A DNA stretch of 64,000 bases, taken from Corythucha ciliata (Eukaryota > Arthropoda > Insecta > Hemiptera > Tingidae). The first letter of the stretch is position 1. Every line of letters begins with the position of its first letter. Position numbers and translations under genes: made by a program. The notes under the pieces were generated by a model that did no database searches, was not told the DNA's origin, and saw only the letters and a list, made by a program, of their open reading frames with translations. Of the stretch, positions 31,321-45,200 are shown one piece after another. Where the stretch lies: assembly GCA_038030265.1 (NCBI GenBank), contig CM075942.1, positions 37,662,751 through 37,726,750 on the forward strand, read 5' to 3'.

Positions 31321-32856
31321 TACAGGGTGTTTCAGGAGGAATGATCAGGACTTTAACCAGGCGTAGTACTAACGAGGACGAACCAAAATCACCTTGTGAA
31401 CATAGGGTCGCAAATGCTTCATTTCGGAGTTACAGGTATTTTTGTCATTTTTCGGCCAAACGCGTTCTTTTCGTCAATAATCATTTCTAGCGTCCTAGCC
31501 ATTCGTAACAGAACAATACCGAATACATTTCTGAAAATAGCAGACATTTTGGGTTTATGAAACGCTGTTGCAACTAACCGAACTAATGTTTCAAGTATTT
31601 TCTTTTATTTCTTGAAAAAGCGAAAAAGTGCAAATTTGATTTTTACCGTTTCCTTCAAAGACGAATCTTCCGAAGTCTTCGGTGGTAAAGGTACGGCTAA
31701 ATTATTGGAAAAACATGCCAGTGTTGTAAGCTACAAAATGGCTTTTTATTTTTTAAAATCAACGCATTTTTGACTGAGATACCACAGCGAACGTACAGAA
31801 ATTCCTGGTCAGATCGTCAAATTGAGCCACATTTCACCTAGCATTAAACATTGAAAACAGCTATTTCCGCGTCTATCTTTGATTGTGCTCACAGAAATAA
31901 TTTCATAAAACGAATACCTCATGTTTTTGCTGAATAATTAATTTGTCCTCTCCTCCCCCGCCCATCACCTACACCTCAACAGTAACCAAAATCTTCCCGA
32001 AATGATAGAAAATGTGTAATTTACCCATCATAATACATCATGTTATTTTGTCAAATTATGACTCCTTCCCATCCCTCCTCCTCACTTACCCATTCAGCGT
32101 ATCCAAATTCTCACCAAAATGAGATCGGAAAGTTGTACTTAGGTTGATGGGTAGTTGAGGCCGATGCTGGACTTTAATAGGAGGGGCAGGGGGAGTTATT
32201 TTCGAACTAAATAACATTACAGCGTATCACACAAAAGCATTGACGCGGAAACAACTGTTTTTTTTTTTTTTTTTTTTTTTTTTTTTGTTTTTTTTTTGTA
32301 GTTGCAATATGTCTTAATTTGACGATCTTCGCTAATTTCGACGATTTTGACGATCTTCCTAATTTGATTCTTCGGAATTTCTGAACGTTCGCTGTGGTAT
32401 CTCAGTCAAAAATGCGTCGATTTTAAAATTTAAAAAGCCATTTTGTAGCTTACATCACTGGCATGTTTTTCCAATAATTTAACCGTGCCTTTACCACCGA
32501 AGACTTCGGAAGATTCGTCTTTGAAGGAAACGGTAAAAATCAAATTTGCACTTTTTCGCTTTTTCAAGAAATAAAAGAAAATACTTGAAACATTAGTTCG
32601 GTTAGCTGCAACAGCGTTTCATAAACCCAAAATGTCTGCTATTTTCAGAAATGTAATCGGTATTGTTCTGTTACGAATGGCTAGGACGCTAGAAATGATT
32701 ATTGACGAAAAGAACGCGATTGGCCGAAAAATGACAAAAATACCTAACTCGGAAATGAAGCGTTTGCGACCCTATGTTCATATGGTGATTTTGGTTCGTC
32801 CTCGTTAGTACTACGACTGGTTAAAGTCCTGATCATTCCTCCTGAAACACCATGTA
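31321..32856. mobile_element. 1.54-kb foldback element with about 490-base inverted arms
   Basis: 31321-31812 (starting tacagggtgtttcaggagga) is mirrored by about 32365-32856, with high identity along the whole arm. The 550-base centre carries a T homopolymer (about 32259-32302) and no ORF. The structure fits a long-TIR non-autonomous DNA transposon. Confidence 0.88.
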
Positions 32857-33715
32857 TTGCGGTAATTATAATACAAAAAAAATAATTCCTAGTTAGTGTT
32901 TTTCCGAAACATCCAGGTGGTAAAGCCCAAATCGCGCAAACGTTGATAAAACGAGGAACCTTCTTTCGTTTTTCATTTGAGACAAATATTATTCTCTAAT
33001 CTGAAAGAAGAAAAAAGAGGCCGACACCAGAAAAGTCGACCCCTTTGTATGTAACCTTGGAACTTGGGTGGGTGCTTGGGAGGGTAATGGAAAAGATGAA
33101 TGAATCCCTCAAGGTGCTGCGGGGGGTGGCATACGATCAAGCCATCTTGCGGAAAACAGCTAAGCTATTTGAACAGGAGTCAGGCAATAATTATTTTTTT
33201 AATTCCACCGTTTTACAATTAGCAGGATTTTTTTTTTCGACTTTTCTTTTTACCTAAATTTTTAATATATTATTATGTTTCGACTAGTAGAGCGTTTTTT
33301 TTAAAACAAAAAAAAGTAAATTTTAAATTCAATTTAAAATTCGAGGAAATTCAAATTCAAAATTTGGGCTCTGAAGGCCAAATTTGATTCCTATAAGGTT
33401 TCATATGAGTCCATAAAAAATGAAATATTCCAAATACTTTAGGCGTAAAACGGTGGAGAAAAATGTGGGCGGGAGGGGGGTACTTCGCGCTACTCATAAG
33501 GAAATCTAGGCCTTATAATGTTACTTAACAAATAAGTGAACACGAAGAATGATTGTAAATGCCGTAAATTATCATTCTCTTTGAACCTTTCCATCGTTGG
33601 CACAAAACAAAAATTAAGAAACACGTCGAAAAACGTTGATTAAACACAAAAATCATGCAACTTCTCATAGTCTCCACTGGAAAACTCCGGCATGACGTCA
33701 CGTTCCAGCCCCGTT
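32857..33715. other. Intergenic, no gene recognised
   Basis: A 70-codon plus frame at 33045-33257 shows no known domain. The rest is AT-rich. Confidence 0.4.
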
Positions 33716-34145
33716 AAGCTTTGGTTTCCTAGAAAAGCGGTGCCGTAATATTACGGTAGAAAATTTCCCTTTTAAATCAAACCATAGTTGCCTAGAGAGC
33801 GGTAAACAGACAGCGGCACCGCTTCCATCGTGACGGTGGTGATGAACGTTTTTTCCTCGTAACTCCAACTATTTGGTAGTATTTTCTTTTAACAACAGAA
33901 TAGAGTCGTTTTCGGACAGTATTAATTACAATTTCACCACCATCACGCGTCCAGGCAGTTTTCACGCTCATTGTAAGCAAAAAACGTTCACCGTCACCGT
34001 CAAAAATCGTTGATGAGCAGTTCATCACCGTCATGAACGGCCGTCTCATTCGAAGCGGTGCCGCTGTCTGTTGACCGCTCTCTAGGCACCTACTGGTGTG
34101 ATTTAAAAGGGGATTTTTTCTACCGCTTTTCTAGGAAACCAAAGC
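33716..34145. mobile_element. 430-bp inverted-repeat element
   Basis: Arms 33716-33835 and about 34030-34145 share aagctttggtttcctagaaa, agcggtgccgctgtctgtt-type blocks and gaccgctctctaggca. The centre carries a second, weaker inverted block (atcaccgtcatgaacg / gacggtggtgatgaacg). Confidence 0.82.
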
Positions 34146-34310
34146 TTAAGTGCCATTCCATCGTCGTCCGAAAAAATATCAATACAATTTAATTTATTCA
34201 ATTTTTTCTGTCGTTGGTTGGATATTTTGTCGTGCAAAGTATTTTTCTGTCGAGATAGTTCCTTCTCCTGCCGCACGTTTCCCCTGTCGTGCAATTAACC
34301 CTTTAAAAAA
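34146..34310 (+). repeat. Palindrome half-arm plus short array of about 20-bp units
   Basis: 34151-34196 resembles one arm of the 15739 palindrome. From 34210 the motif G(T/C)CG recurs at 34210, 34229, 34249, 34270 and 34286, each followed by a T-rich stretch: a small member of the array family at 45.9 and 48.3 kb. Confidence 0.6.
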
Positions 34311-34339
34311 TGGTTCGAATCGAAACGCTAATTTTCGGC

Positions 34340-34376
<37 letters not shown>

Positions 34377-35970
34377 AAAAGGGTTTCTTCTCTTAGAGGG
34401 CCATCCAGGCCGGGGCCGTCTGCACTCGTCGTCAGCTACACATGGTCTGAGTGACTCATAAAGCGCGTTTGGTGAAGATCGGAACACTTTGAGAAAATTG
34501 GCCATAAAATAAGTCCACCCAACCATGGGCATTTTTGGCAAAAATGTATTAGTCCTGAAAGAACCTACATGTTTGCACCACGGAGGGAAAAATTGTATGG
34601 AGACACCCAAAAGGTCTTTAAAGCGAGCCTAAAATATGCCCTAGTAGGCGGGGTCCATTTATACACCACCTGACTTCATGGGAACTCCATGAGGGAAAGT
34701 TCCATCCGGAGGCCTACCACCATATTGGCTTCGCGGGTAATCATGACACGATGTCTCTTGCGGGTATGGACAGTTTGGATCTAAGCCGTCCTTTGTTGAT
34801 CGAGGTCGAACATTTTTACGCAAATCAATCTCATTGTAGAGTATTCAAGGCTTTGTCAAGTCTTTTGATTTGTTATTGCTCTTCACGTAAAAGAACTTGA
34901 ATTTGAGTTCCCCGAAATGTCTCGAACTTTACAAGGACGTGCAGATGCAGACCCTCGTTACAACTTACATCCGGCCAATTTATGTGTCATATGCCGGACA
35001 CTTATTCAGATGTGGCCCTGGTTGCTTAAGTTTCCCACAACGCGCGTTACGGAAGCCCACAATTGGGGTTCCTTAAGAAGCCCACAAAAGGGAATAGATC
35101 AGTTGGAAAATTATCACATTTCAAGTCGTTTCTGAGAGGAGCTAGGCAGAAGGAAAGCCAAGAGCGATGATCCCTGAAGTCTGAGACCTAGACGAAGATT
35201 TAACGGCACTGCAGTGGGCCCGTTTTATTTCCCAGGGTGGGGCTCACACCCTGAAGTATCTCTTTGAAGTTCCCTTTCCAACAGTCGAAGTCTCTAACCA
35301 ACGTGGGATCATTAATCCAGCCGGTCAAGGTACATTCTTCATCGTCCATCGACCTAGTTAAGCACACGTAGGTAAGCAGGCAGCAAGGCGTAGAACATAA
35401 AGAAGATTCCAGTTAATTAAGAACATCTTGGTATTGAACAATCTGTAAAATGTTATATAAGAAAACTAATCTCTTCACAAGCATGTCCACTAAAGTACCA
35501 CGTAATTCATCAAATGAATTTCGGTATAAAAGGTTTTAACATTAATTCTGGCGTTAAAAGGCTGACTGTCTTCGTGGAGGAAAACAAAGATCGCGTCTAC
35601 TGCCATTCGTTTGGAACAAATTACATGAAAAGGCGGTCCCCCCTCCCTTCTGAACAAAAACTTATGGTCTTAACTTAAATCACATTTTGTAACTAAACAT
35701 CACTTTTTTTGTGCATTTACACTATTCAAGAGGCACACAGTTAATAAATTGTTCTATCCCTCAAAATACTTTTATCACAAGGTTATAGAATAGTACATTA
35801 TTTGTATAGTCCTTTACTTAATGCTCACGATATGAATTCAGAGGGAATTTCCCCGCAGTATGACATTAATTTCGAGAGAGCAGTTCAACTTAAAACACTT
35901 TTAATGATTTTTAATAAAAATTGACTTTCTTGGTGGAAAATAATTAATAGTTTAAAGACAAAAACTAAAT
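34311..35970. other. Spacer downstream of the RhoGAP gene
   Basis: A T homopolymer (34340-34371) creates a poly-Lys frame on the minus strand, an artefact. The remainder, including a 72-codon plus frame at 34917-35135, has no recognised motif. The 3' UTR of the RhoGAP gene should lie just left of 35971; ATTAAA-type hexamers read on the minus strand near 35899-35913 are possible poly(A) signals. Confidence 0.45.
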
Positions 35971-36062
35971 TTAAAGGTCGGTGCTGTCTTTTATTTTGAC
36001 TGGGCTAGGGATGGGCGGTGGTGGTGGCGTAGGTCGAGGTGGTCTCTTCTCAGTTCCGACAC
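35971..36062 (-). CDS. RhoGAP92B: RhoGAP92B terminal coding exon 15 (residues 799-828)
   Basis: 92 nt including TAA. Encodes KRPPRPTPPPPPIPSPVK, a class of proline-rich SH3 ligand like the one repeated in exon 12, and ends STDL, which has the S/T-x-hydrophobic pattern of a C-terminal PDZ ligand as in vertebrate RICH proteins. Confidence 0.9.
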
Positions 36063-39000
36063 CTTAAATGAAACGCGTATATGGTGATTTTACATCTTCA
36101 TAGAAAACGGGTTGGTTTTGGGACTGAATAGGCCTAACAACAGGCGTGTTTACCAGTTTCAATAATACTGCCTTCCGAGGCTGCTCGCTGGTGCCCCGAT
36201 TGGCACAGAGTGTCCGGTTTTTTCGGTTTCTCTGGTTTGTCACCACTTTCTCTCCTTTCTCGCTCACCTGTGGAGAAGGGGTGTTTTGTTAAGAAATGAT
36301 GCTAAAAGTGGGAAATCCTAAAGATCTAACCTGGTTTCTTATCGGTAGGAACTTTGTCGTTAGACACATTGACGAAAGACACTTGCTGTTTGTCAACACA
36401 AAATAGCCTTGCTCTCTCTAGCGTACGGTCTTCAGGCTGAAAATTGAAACAAAGCATCGTCAGTAACAAAAAAAGGCAGGAGACCAGAAGTCGGATTTCA
36501 ATACTCTGAAATCATCAACTTACGTCGGTAGGTGACTCTAAATTATTCCTGTTGATTCTAAAGGAGGAACTAAGGGGCCTTTGAAGTGCCGCTGGTCGCT
36601 CAGGAATGGCCGGTTTCGATTCCTGAGAGCTTGCCGAGGACTCAGACAAAATGAATGACCGAGGCGCTGGCGTAGGTCGTGGTGGTTTTTTCCGATCGAG
36701 AGTAGCGAATGTCACGTCTTGAAACAATTTCACTTGTCGTATGTCCTCACCAGATTTGGACGTTCGTTTGTCCAAGTCCCCAAGTCTTCTCTCAGGAGAG
36801 GTCGTCAGCCCTGATGTTGTCGAGTCGGACTCCCTCGGTGGTAAATCAGTGAAAGACTCGTTGAATTTTAGCTCAATCGAGTCGGGACTAGTTGGGTTAA
36901 TAGCTGAACAGGACGTCAGTAGCTGAGAGTCTTCACGCTTTGTTTCTCGAGGACTCTCTTTTTTCGTTTTAGCGTCCGGAGTAGCGGTGGGTTCCGCTTC
37001 GATTTCGCTTTTGCGTTTGGGCTCGTCGAAAGCATTAGCCACACTCTTCGGGCGCTCTTCTTTCAACATACTGTTCCTCCTCTTTTCGTTAATCTTGTCA
37101 TCGTCTCGTCTCTTTGTCTCGTTGTGTCCTGGTGGGTTGGGCGCAGCTGCCTTGTGATGCTTTCTAATCCTCACAGCTGGTTTTGGGCTTCCTTGAGGGG
37201 GACTGCAATAAAAAACGAGAGGACGGTTGATACGTTATTTTATTTTATTGGTTTTCGATACAAAAAGAACTTTGACATACCTATTATGATCGGATAAGCT
37301 GTCATTTGATTGCGTTCTTTTAATATCAACTTGGGATTCATTCAATTGATCGTTAGTGTGGCCATTAAGGAAAGCCGGAATAATCGTAACGTAAAAGTCT
37401 ACATCTGTAGCCATAAAATTAAAATTACACAAACTAAAGCGCCTCGACAAACTTGAAACTCACCACCAGGAAAAAACCAGTTGGCAAACGTAACCAAACT
37501 GTCCACAATGATGCTGTGTAAGTTGGCAACGTTCATATTCATTCTGTAAAACGGCGAATACGGATTGAACAATAAAACCGACAACGCCTTTTTAGGAGTC
37601 GTACTCACCCTATGTTATTAGTATCATCGCTTGGACTCCATATTAAATTCGGTGCCATCACAATGGCTATGTTCTGCGGAGTCATTTTATTGCTCTGCTT
37701 ATTACTAGCCAAACTTGAAAGGAATTTCACTAGATAGTGTATATTGTCATAATGGGTCTGAGGAAGGCAGTGAAGGACGTTCCAAAGCGCAGAAAGCCCT
37801 TCATCTTGATTCCCGGTGGACATTACTCTGAAAATCACAATAGCAGCTCCGTGAAGCCTTCTATTGTTCTGCTGACGTGTAATTGCGTTTTATCTAAGGG
37901 GGACGTTGGAGGAGGACAGCGATCATGAGAGGTAACACAATGTGAACTTTAAATGTCATTGTCCTGTATGGATTTAAACAAGGCTATTCTACTCAGGAAC
38001 ATATTAATGGACTTAAACTTATCAGAGGAAAACTCGTCCTCACAAGCCCCTGTCTGTCTTATGCAGCAAATATAGGAGAAAAGGAACACTCATACCAGTC
38101 AACGTAACCAGCAAAAGTTGACTGTCGAAAACCAATAATTACACTTGATGCCAAAGCAATATTCAGCAAATATACACATTAGTACATGATTAAAAGAATT
38201 CACGGTAGTAAACATTAGGCGGTGATTCTTACCTTGCCGCATTCATCCATTGGTCATAAAGTTTGTGCGTTAACAGAGGCTCCGGTAGTTCCCTTAAATA
38301 TGACTTGAGAACTCCAGCGAAAACGTGAGGATCACGAAACTGGAGAGCTGTTTCAAATTGCAGCTGATGTGCGTCTAAGCTAAGTTTCATACGCCTCAAT
38401 TTGGACGCACCTTGAAAAATAAAATACGTGAGATACGACTTGGGTAGAAAAAAAGAGCACACTTGTGTTTACCTGGTGCTACACGAAATAAACCCTCTTC
38501 CGCTATGCCCAATTCAAGTATTCCACACACGCAAAGTTCGATAGGGAAAGCAATTTTCCGGCCCGTAACACGTAAATGTTCTTCGAGTGGCCGCCCAAAA
38601 ACAGGTTTCATAGGACTTTCCCCTACAACAAAGTAGTCAACAGATACGCTGAAGTTCTTTAAATGTTGATAATTTAAGAAGCATACTTATTTTATTCTCC
38701 ATTTCAGGAATAATTTTATCCAAGATAGCGATAGCGGCTTTATGGTGGTTCCGTTGCAAATTAGCATACTCCAATATAATATTTGAAAGTTCCGCCTCCC
38801 TCGAGATCAACTGGAGCATCTCGCAAGCCAAGGAGTCCTAATCAGTTTTATTTTTTCCCCAGAGTAGTAAAATTATCAACGTCAAAAACCCATTCATGCA
38901 ATAAACAGAGCGTCGCAAATGCTTCCTTTTTTTACTCACTCGGCATTGTTCAACCTTTGTTTCGGCTTCTTCCAATTCATCTTTAATCAAATCGCTTTTA

Positions 39001-42000
39001 GAGGCACTCGCTGAACCGCTATTATGTTTGGACGCCGCCTGCTGATATCTACAATTTGTGGTGAAGGGGGGGGGGTGTCATTAAATCTGTGAAGGATCTA
39101 ATAAATTCATTTGTCACCCTGAAGCCTATAACAGGAAAATATCAAGGACAGGATACCACGAATTACTCTAAATTGGCTACGGGGAACGTTAGATTGAACT
39201 CCCAACACTCAATTCGTACAAATATACTAAATGAGGAGAAAGGAATGGTTTATTTGAGAACACATATTTACCTCGTTCTGGCTGAATCCATGTCAAGTAT
39301 TAATTTGCTTAACGTTTTCTTAACTTTTTGTATGTTGGGATAGTCATTGTCACAGACCCCTAATAACGGTTCCACAACTTGACTTTCAATGCGCATTTCG
39401 TATTCGACTGTAGCATTCGCAAGGCAAATTTGAAGTTTCCCGCAGTCTGTTACAACTTGCCTGGAAATGAATATCATGTCAAAAATATCAAAATAGGCTA
39501 TGGACCATGAGAGCATTTAGTTCAAATGGGCTGTAAAATAATAGGAAGATAGTCCAGTAGAGAACATCTGGCAAAGTGACAAATTGGAGTAACTCAAGGA
39601 GGAATAAAACTTTGTTGTTTGTTTGTTTGTTTGTTTGTTGGTTTGTTTGAGAGGTTTATGAATGGGGCAAATCAGTGCATTTGGTTTGAGAATGAGCCAA
39701 ATTGATGTTTCCAATCAGCCAAACTCACTAAACTCATTTTAGAATAGCCAAAGCCACGGAAGAAGGAAATACACGAAATTGGGAGTTGAAACCCCAAAAA
39801 TTGGTTTATGAAGGTAAGGTGACCAGATGTCAAAGTAGTTTCTGAGGACGCCTGACACAAAAGAGTAGGGCAAAAGGAGGACGCTTGCGATGGAAAGTAG
39901 GGCACAATAGTAGGTCACCTGAAAACAAGTTAACAACGACTAATCGTTGATCAGTTTAATGTTAAAATGTTCACTAATTCGAATGAATCAAATCCGAAAA
40001 AATAGATTTTGAAAGAGTGGAAATTCGCAAAAGTTGGGTAGGGGCCAAACTTTGGGGTTTGAAAGAGCCAAATCAATTAATTCATTAGGAGTGAACCCCA
40101 CGAAATTTGGTTTTTAAAAACGTGAAAGGCCGCGAAATTGGGCGGGTCAGAAATAACGAAAATAGGTTGAATTGGATTTTTAAGGTTCCAAATTTGAAAC
40201 ATTTTGTCGTGGAAGAGAGAAAGTGGAGGTTGAAAACGCCAAAATTGCAAAATTGCTTTCGTATCGTTCGTATTCCGCCTAATTAGCTATTCGAGTTAAC
40301 TGAACCTGCGAAACTAATTTTAGAAATAGCTAAAGCCACGAAATTTGATTTTTGATCAGGCAAATATCCCCGAAATTGGGTTTTAAAGGACCCAAGTCCA
40401 CGGAATTGGGTTTTATAGGAGCCCTTTTGAGTTGTACCAGTATTTTTCCGAGGGAGCGATTTTTGCCTCGTTTGTGGGACACTGACACCCTTTTACGCAA
40501 TTTTCGTCGCGAGGGCGGTTGCATTCGCAATTGCCTGCTCTCCTGAGTCGTGTGTGTGCGTGCGAATGAACTGGAGACCGTGAGGGCTGAGACGTTTAGC
40601 GCATTACTCAGGGGGAGTCAAAAATGAGCACGTGCCTCTCGTGGCAACTTCATGCCGATGGAGGAGATGTTGCTTCAACCAGTATTGTTTTTATAGAGTC
40701 AAACTAATCATTGTTCCCTGTTGCCGGAACCAGGCAAAATGGAGAGGAGATGCTCGGATTTGTCGCCTGGGATTGTTCGGATAGGGTGGCCGGCAGTTCT
40801 GCCAAGTGTCGAATTTTACGCGGACCCGTAGTGGACACTGAGTATCCAGGCAGGCTGGATAGCACACCAGACGTTGGTGGGAGGGGACGTCAATAACCGC
40901 ATTGGAACATCAGCCGTATACTACATACAGATATTATACAATATACATTATGTATACGTATATTATATAACTAGTTTTATAATTTAAAGCCCTTCCTAAG
41001 AAAAATTCCAGGGCACGCCACTGCGCACGCTAACGACAGGCTTCTGTTGCTTTTTGAGTTTCTATTCCTGAGGATTTTGAGGTGTTATTGTTTATTGAGT
41101 AACCAAAGAGTCAGTCTCTGGAGTAAAATCTTCATTTCGGGAAGGATACGACCAATCCGTGACCACACTCAGGAATGGCCCAACACCTTGCAATATTGGA
41201 CATTACCGTGGAGTCTCCTTGAATGCTCCTTAAATCAAAGTGTCCTTTTCAAAGGACACTTTGAAGATGTTTTTCTGAATCACGGGTTGTCCCTGTAGAT
41301 TTAGTGTGGACAAACAGGGACTGACTTTTTAAAAAAGTATGTAAGCCTTAAAAATCGTTAGAAAAATCATATATCGAAGGGTTTTGGTTTTCGGACCATA
41401 GTGTATATGGTGATTTCGGTCGCAAATGAGGTCTACTATCACCCAATAATGTTTGTCACCCTTCCCCCCTATATATGTGTAACTGTCACGTGAGTTTCCA
41501 TCTTTCGGGAAGGAAGGAGGAAAGCAAAGAAGAATAAGTTGTTTAACGGCAGTTTAGTTTGAAGAAAAAACAAATGCTGAATGGCAGGGAAGGCTTTGAA
41601 ATAAAAAAATTGGGGATAGTTTTTGTTGTTTGTTAAACTGTTCAAAAAATAGAGACAAGTTTTTAAAAGCGAGACAAAGGATCAAGCCTATGAAGACAGT
41701 CGGCCACAGCGAATTTAGCAGAGCGGCAACCGGCTAGGCTAGGGCGAGCAGTTGGTCTTCTTTGCTTTCGTCACAAGTAAGAGCCTTCCGGCCTGTTCTG
41801 CAGAGGGTCTTGGTACTAAGCGGGGCTAAATGGCTAATTTTTCCGGCCTATCAAATCCTTATCTTGTTTTACATTTATTTATTTCTTTTAATTTGTTATT
41901 TATTTATTTTTTCATTAAGCAGGCTAGAGTCTGACGCCCCCCCCCCTTGGGCACGCCCCTGAGCATGCGAAACTGTGAATTTCACCATGCACTCTGTCAA

Positions 42001-42175
42001 TATGTGCCAACGTATTAGGAATAATCATGTCTATATGTGGCACCAGGCGCGTAGCCAGGATTTCTTTTTGGGTTGGGGGGGGGGGGTCCGGAGTAGGTCC
42101 TGGTTTGGCGAGGGGGGGGGTGGTATTTCCACTCTATGCCTACTCTTTTCAGTTTTTAACTACCTACATACTACA

Positions 42176-42214
<39 letters not shown>

Positions 42215-45200
42215 TGTTATCATTATTGTGCAATATTATTCCAATGCGTGAGCGGAGAAATTGAAAAAATTGAAAATGAAAAGTCTCCTTCAGGACATGA
42301 AAAATAAATCTGAAATTTCGGGGGGGGGGGTCCGGCCCCCGGTGGACCCCCCCCCCACCATGGCTACGCGCCTGGGTGGCACTTCGCAAAAATCACATAG
42401 AGGATACAGAAGATTCATGAACTCCAAAACTAATAGTTTTGGGTATACTAGGGCCCTTCTGTCACGTGAAACAAAATGTTAAAAAAATTGTAGCTCGATA
42501 GAATTTTTTAAATTAAAGTCTGTCCACACTATGATCATGGACTCTCACCCTTTTCTAAATGTATGTTGTTCGATAAAAATGAAATCATTGTGTCAATACA
42601 AATACAACTCAATGAACATGCGGTGCTCGTCGAACAACGAGCACATATTTTCCAATTTTCAGTTGGTCGGTTACTAGGCAATTGCTGGAAATTGATTAAT
42701 ATTTGGCTCGTTACTTGGCTAATGGTGCTATTACACGAGAGAGTAACTCTCGAGAGTTGAACTCTCTGAAGCTGCGTTTTAGAGTTTTTAGCTCTCGAGA
42801 ACTTAACTCGCCAGTCTAAACGGGCCGGAGAGTTCCCCCCCCCCTGCCGCCTGCCCTTACCTGGCACTCTCAGAGAGTTCAACTCTCGAGATTTACTCTC
42901 ACGTGTAATTGCACCATGAGAGTGCCAGGATGCTCTCCCGAGAACTCTCTGGCCCGTTTAGACTGGCGAGTTAAGCTCTCGAGAACAAAAAACTCCCAAA
43001 TGTAAACGCAGCTCAACACCACAAATGGGTATAGTCCGCTTAAATAGCATTATTTATTATACACTCTAGTGTCTAGTAGTTAGTGGTTAACGCCATAGGT
43101 ACATTTTCCTTTTCGATTTTCCCCCACGACCTTCACCGGTATCGATATTTGTCTCACGATTAATAGCCTTTTCCAGAACAAGCGCCTTTCTGAATATTCC
43201 AGAAACTCGCAGATTTATCGTAAAAGTGAAAGTAAGCTAGGATGCAAGGAACCAAACTCCTTCTGAACCCCTCCAACTTTTTTAATTTACTCAGACATCA
43301 AGGTCTTCTTAGGTATCTTTTAATTTCCTCCTAGACATGTAACTAACTCGAGTCATCACTATGTAGGTGAGGAAGGAGGAGGGGAATTTCACGAGTCAAT
43401 TTCGTCAGAGATGATGTCAGAATAACCCGAAGGCTACAATGTATTAAATATAGGAATGTGACAAAGGACTAAACACTCCTTCAACTAGCGTATATGTTTA
43501 TGGAAAAAGGTATTTTAACTAAAAACAACGAACTAGCTTATCATGCCTTGACCTAAATTGGAATATGTAATAGCTCAACAGTTTTAAGACTCGGAAACGC
43601 TCACACTCAACGGAGGTTCTATTTTATCGAAACACTAGAGCGAATTAAACATTAAAATTGAGATTTATTGCTTGAACAGTCAGACGAAAGATTACTGAAT
43701 GGTAACAGCTATACAAGGTTCAAAGATGAACCAGTGAATGCTGTTTACATGAGTATGACACGCCCTTGGTTTCCACAAAAATAAAACAACTCCTTTCACT
43801 CGAAAGAATAGAACAATAAACTTTGATTCACATTTTTTGTGAATCGGAGAAGTTCGTTTTCAGCCTAAACACAAAATCAAACTGTTCCTCAATAAAATGG
43901 ACATCAAAAGCAAATCGAGTTTTATCTTTCAAAATTGAAAAAAAGTCATCATGAGACTGGGTACATTTTGCAGTCGATTATTTTCTTTTTCCCTAGATTT
44001 TCATACTTTACAGATCGTCTGCACGTGCCTTTTTCACCCTTATTACTCAAGAGCTCCACCTCCACTGTCGCTCGACCATTTAAGCCTAGTACTTCAGGCC
44101 ACGCATCACCATATCATGTCAGATCCTTGAAAAACGGAACAAACTAACGAATTCGCAAGCACATGCGTCTTGACGTTGTTCTTCAAACACAGCAGTCAGT
44201 AATTTCAGCATTGTTTTCTCTCTCACTCTCTCGCCAATGGAAACGTGTAAAACAATTTTTACATAGCACACGAGTTTGTGACTCAGAGGCTTATTGATGA
44301 CATCATATGCGGTGCGAGAGAGTGAGAGCTATCTTTCTCTCACTCGAAAGTTAGCAAGAAGTTTGCGCGAGAGAAAATTATATATTTATAGACTTGAGAC
44401 ACTGAAAAAGGGGTATTTAAAAAACGTCTTAAACGTTGATCATGAAAAAAGCACGTCTTCATGCTTCAATATACAATTTAAACAAAGCTAACTTTCAAGG
44501 CCAATGCCTTTCGTTTTTATCCGACAAAAAAAAAACTGCACGGCTAATAAAAATTAAAAAACCGACGAAAAATAAATGTCTAATAAATTTAATTTAGTAG
44601 TTGTGACAAGAGGGTGGGGGATAGCTCGTGTAAAGAAAAAGAAGAAAACTCACCTCAACAAGTGCTCACTCGGAAGATTGTCATCGGCGGAAGCGGCAGC
44701 AGAAGCGCATTCAAGCAACGTCGTGCCGAGGCAGAAATCGGAGGTTTTCCTCTGAGAAGAAAACCGTTACGCATTTGAGAATGAAACGTAAAGAAACAAT
44801 GCATGACCTCTACAACGTGCAAAAACTTGTTAACGAATAAAGCATCTCATTACATACAACGCGCAAAAATATAAATTCACTGTTACGAATTCCTTGCTAA
44901 GCAGTACATCCAAGCTATGAGGGAGTGAATTCTATTGGGTGGGAGGGGGTCTAAATAAAGTGGTTAAATATAAAAAGGACAAGATGAAATTTCGAGCCTT
45001 TTAAGAACATGTTCTACTAACGTATAACGCTTCAGGGAACATTTATGATAAAAATTAATTTTCCAAGTCAGGGTCTAAACCTTTCCACATCATGACCTTA
45101 CCTAAATAAAAGTTAAAGCAGGAAAATTGGGGATTGAAATTCTTGAGAACTACGTTATCCGTGTTAGGTAAAAACATTGCAATTACTAATTTTGAGACCA

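Larger units (their letters stand above)
39461..44653 (-). other. Intron 3 of RhoGAP92B (5.2 kb)
   Basis: Contains a (TTTG)n tract, a decayed array at 39.7-40.4 kb, a dispersed repeat at 41345-41450, a hAT-like MITE at 42044-42374 and a palindromic cluster at 42723-43013. No exon-like sequence in frame with the gene was found. Confidence 0.8.

Noticed and set aside
34194..34610. 138-codon minus frame with a poly-Lys run
   Set aside because: Runs through a T homopolymer and array sequence; no domain.
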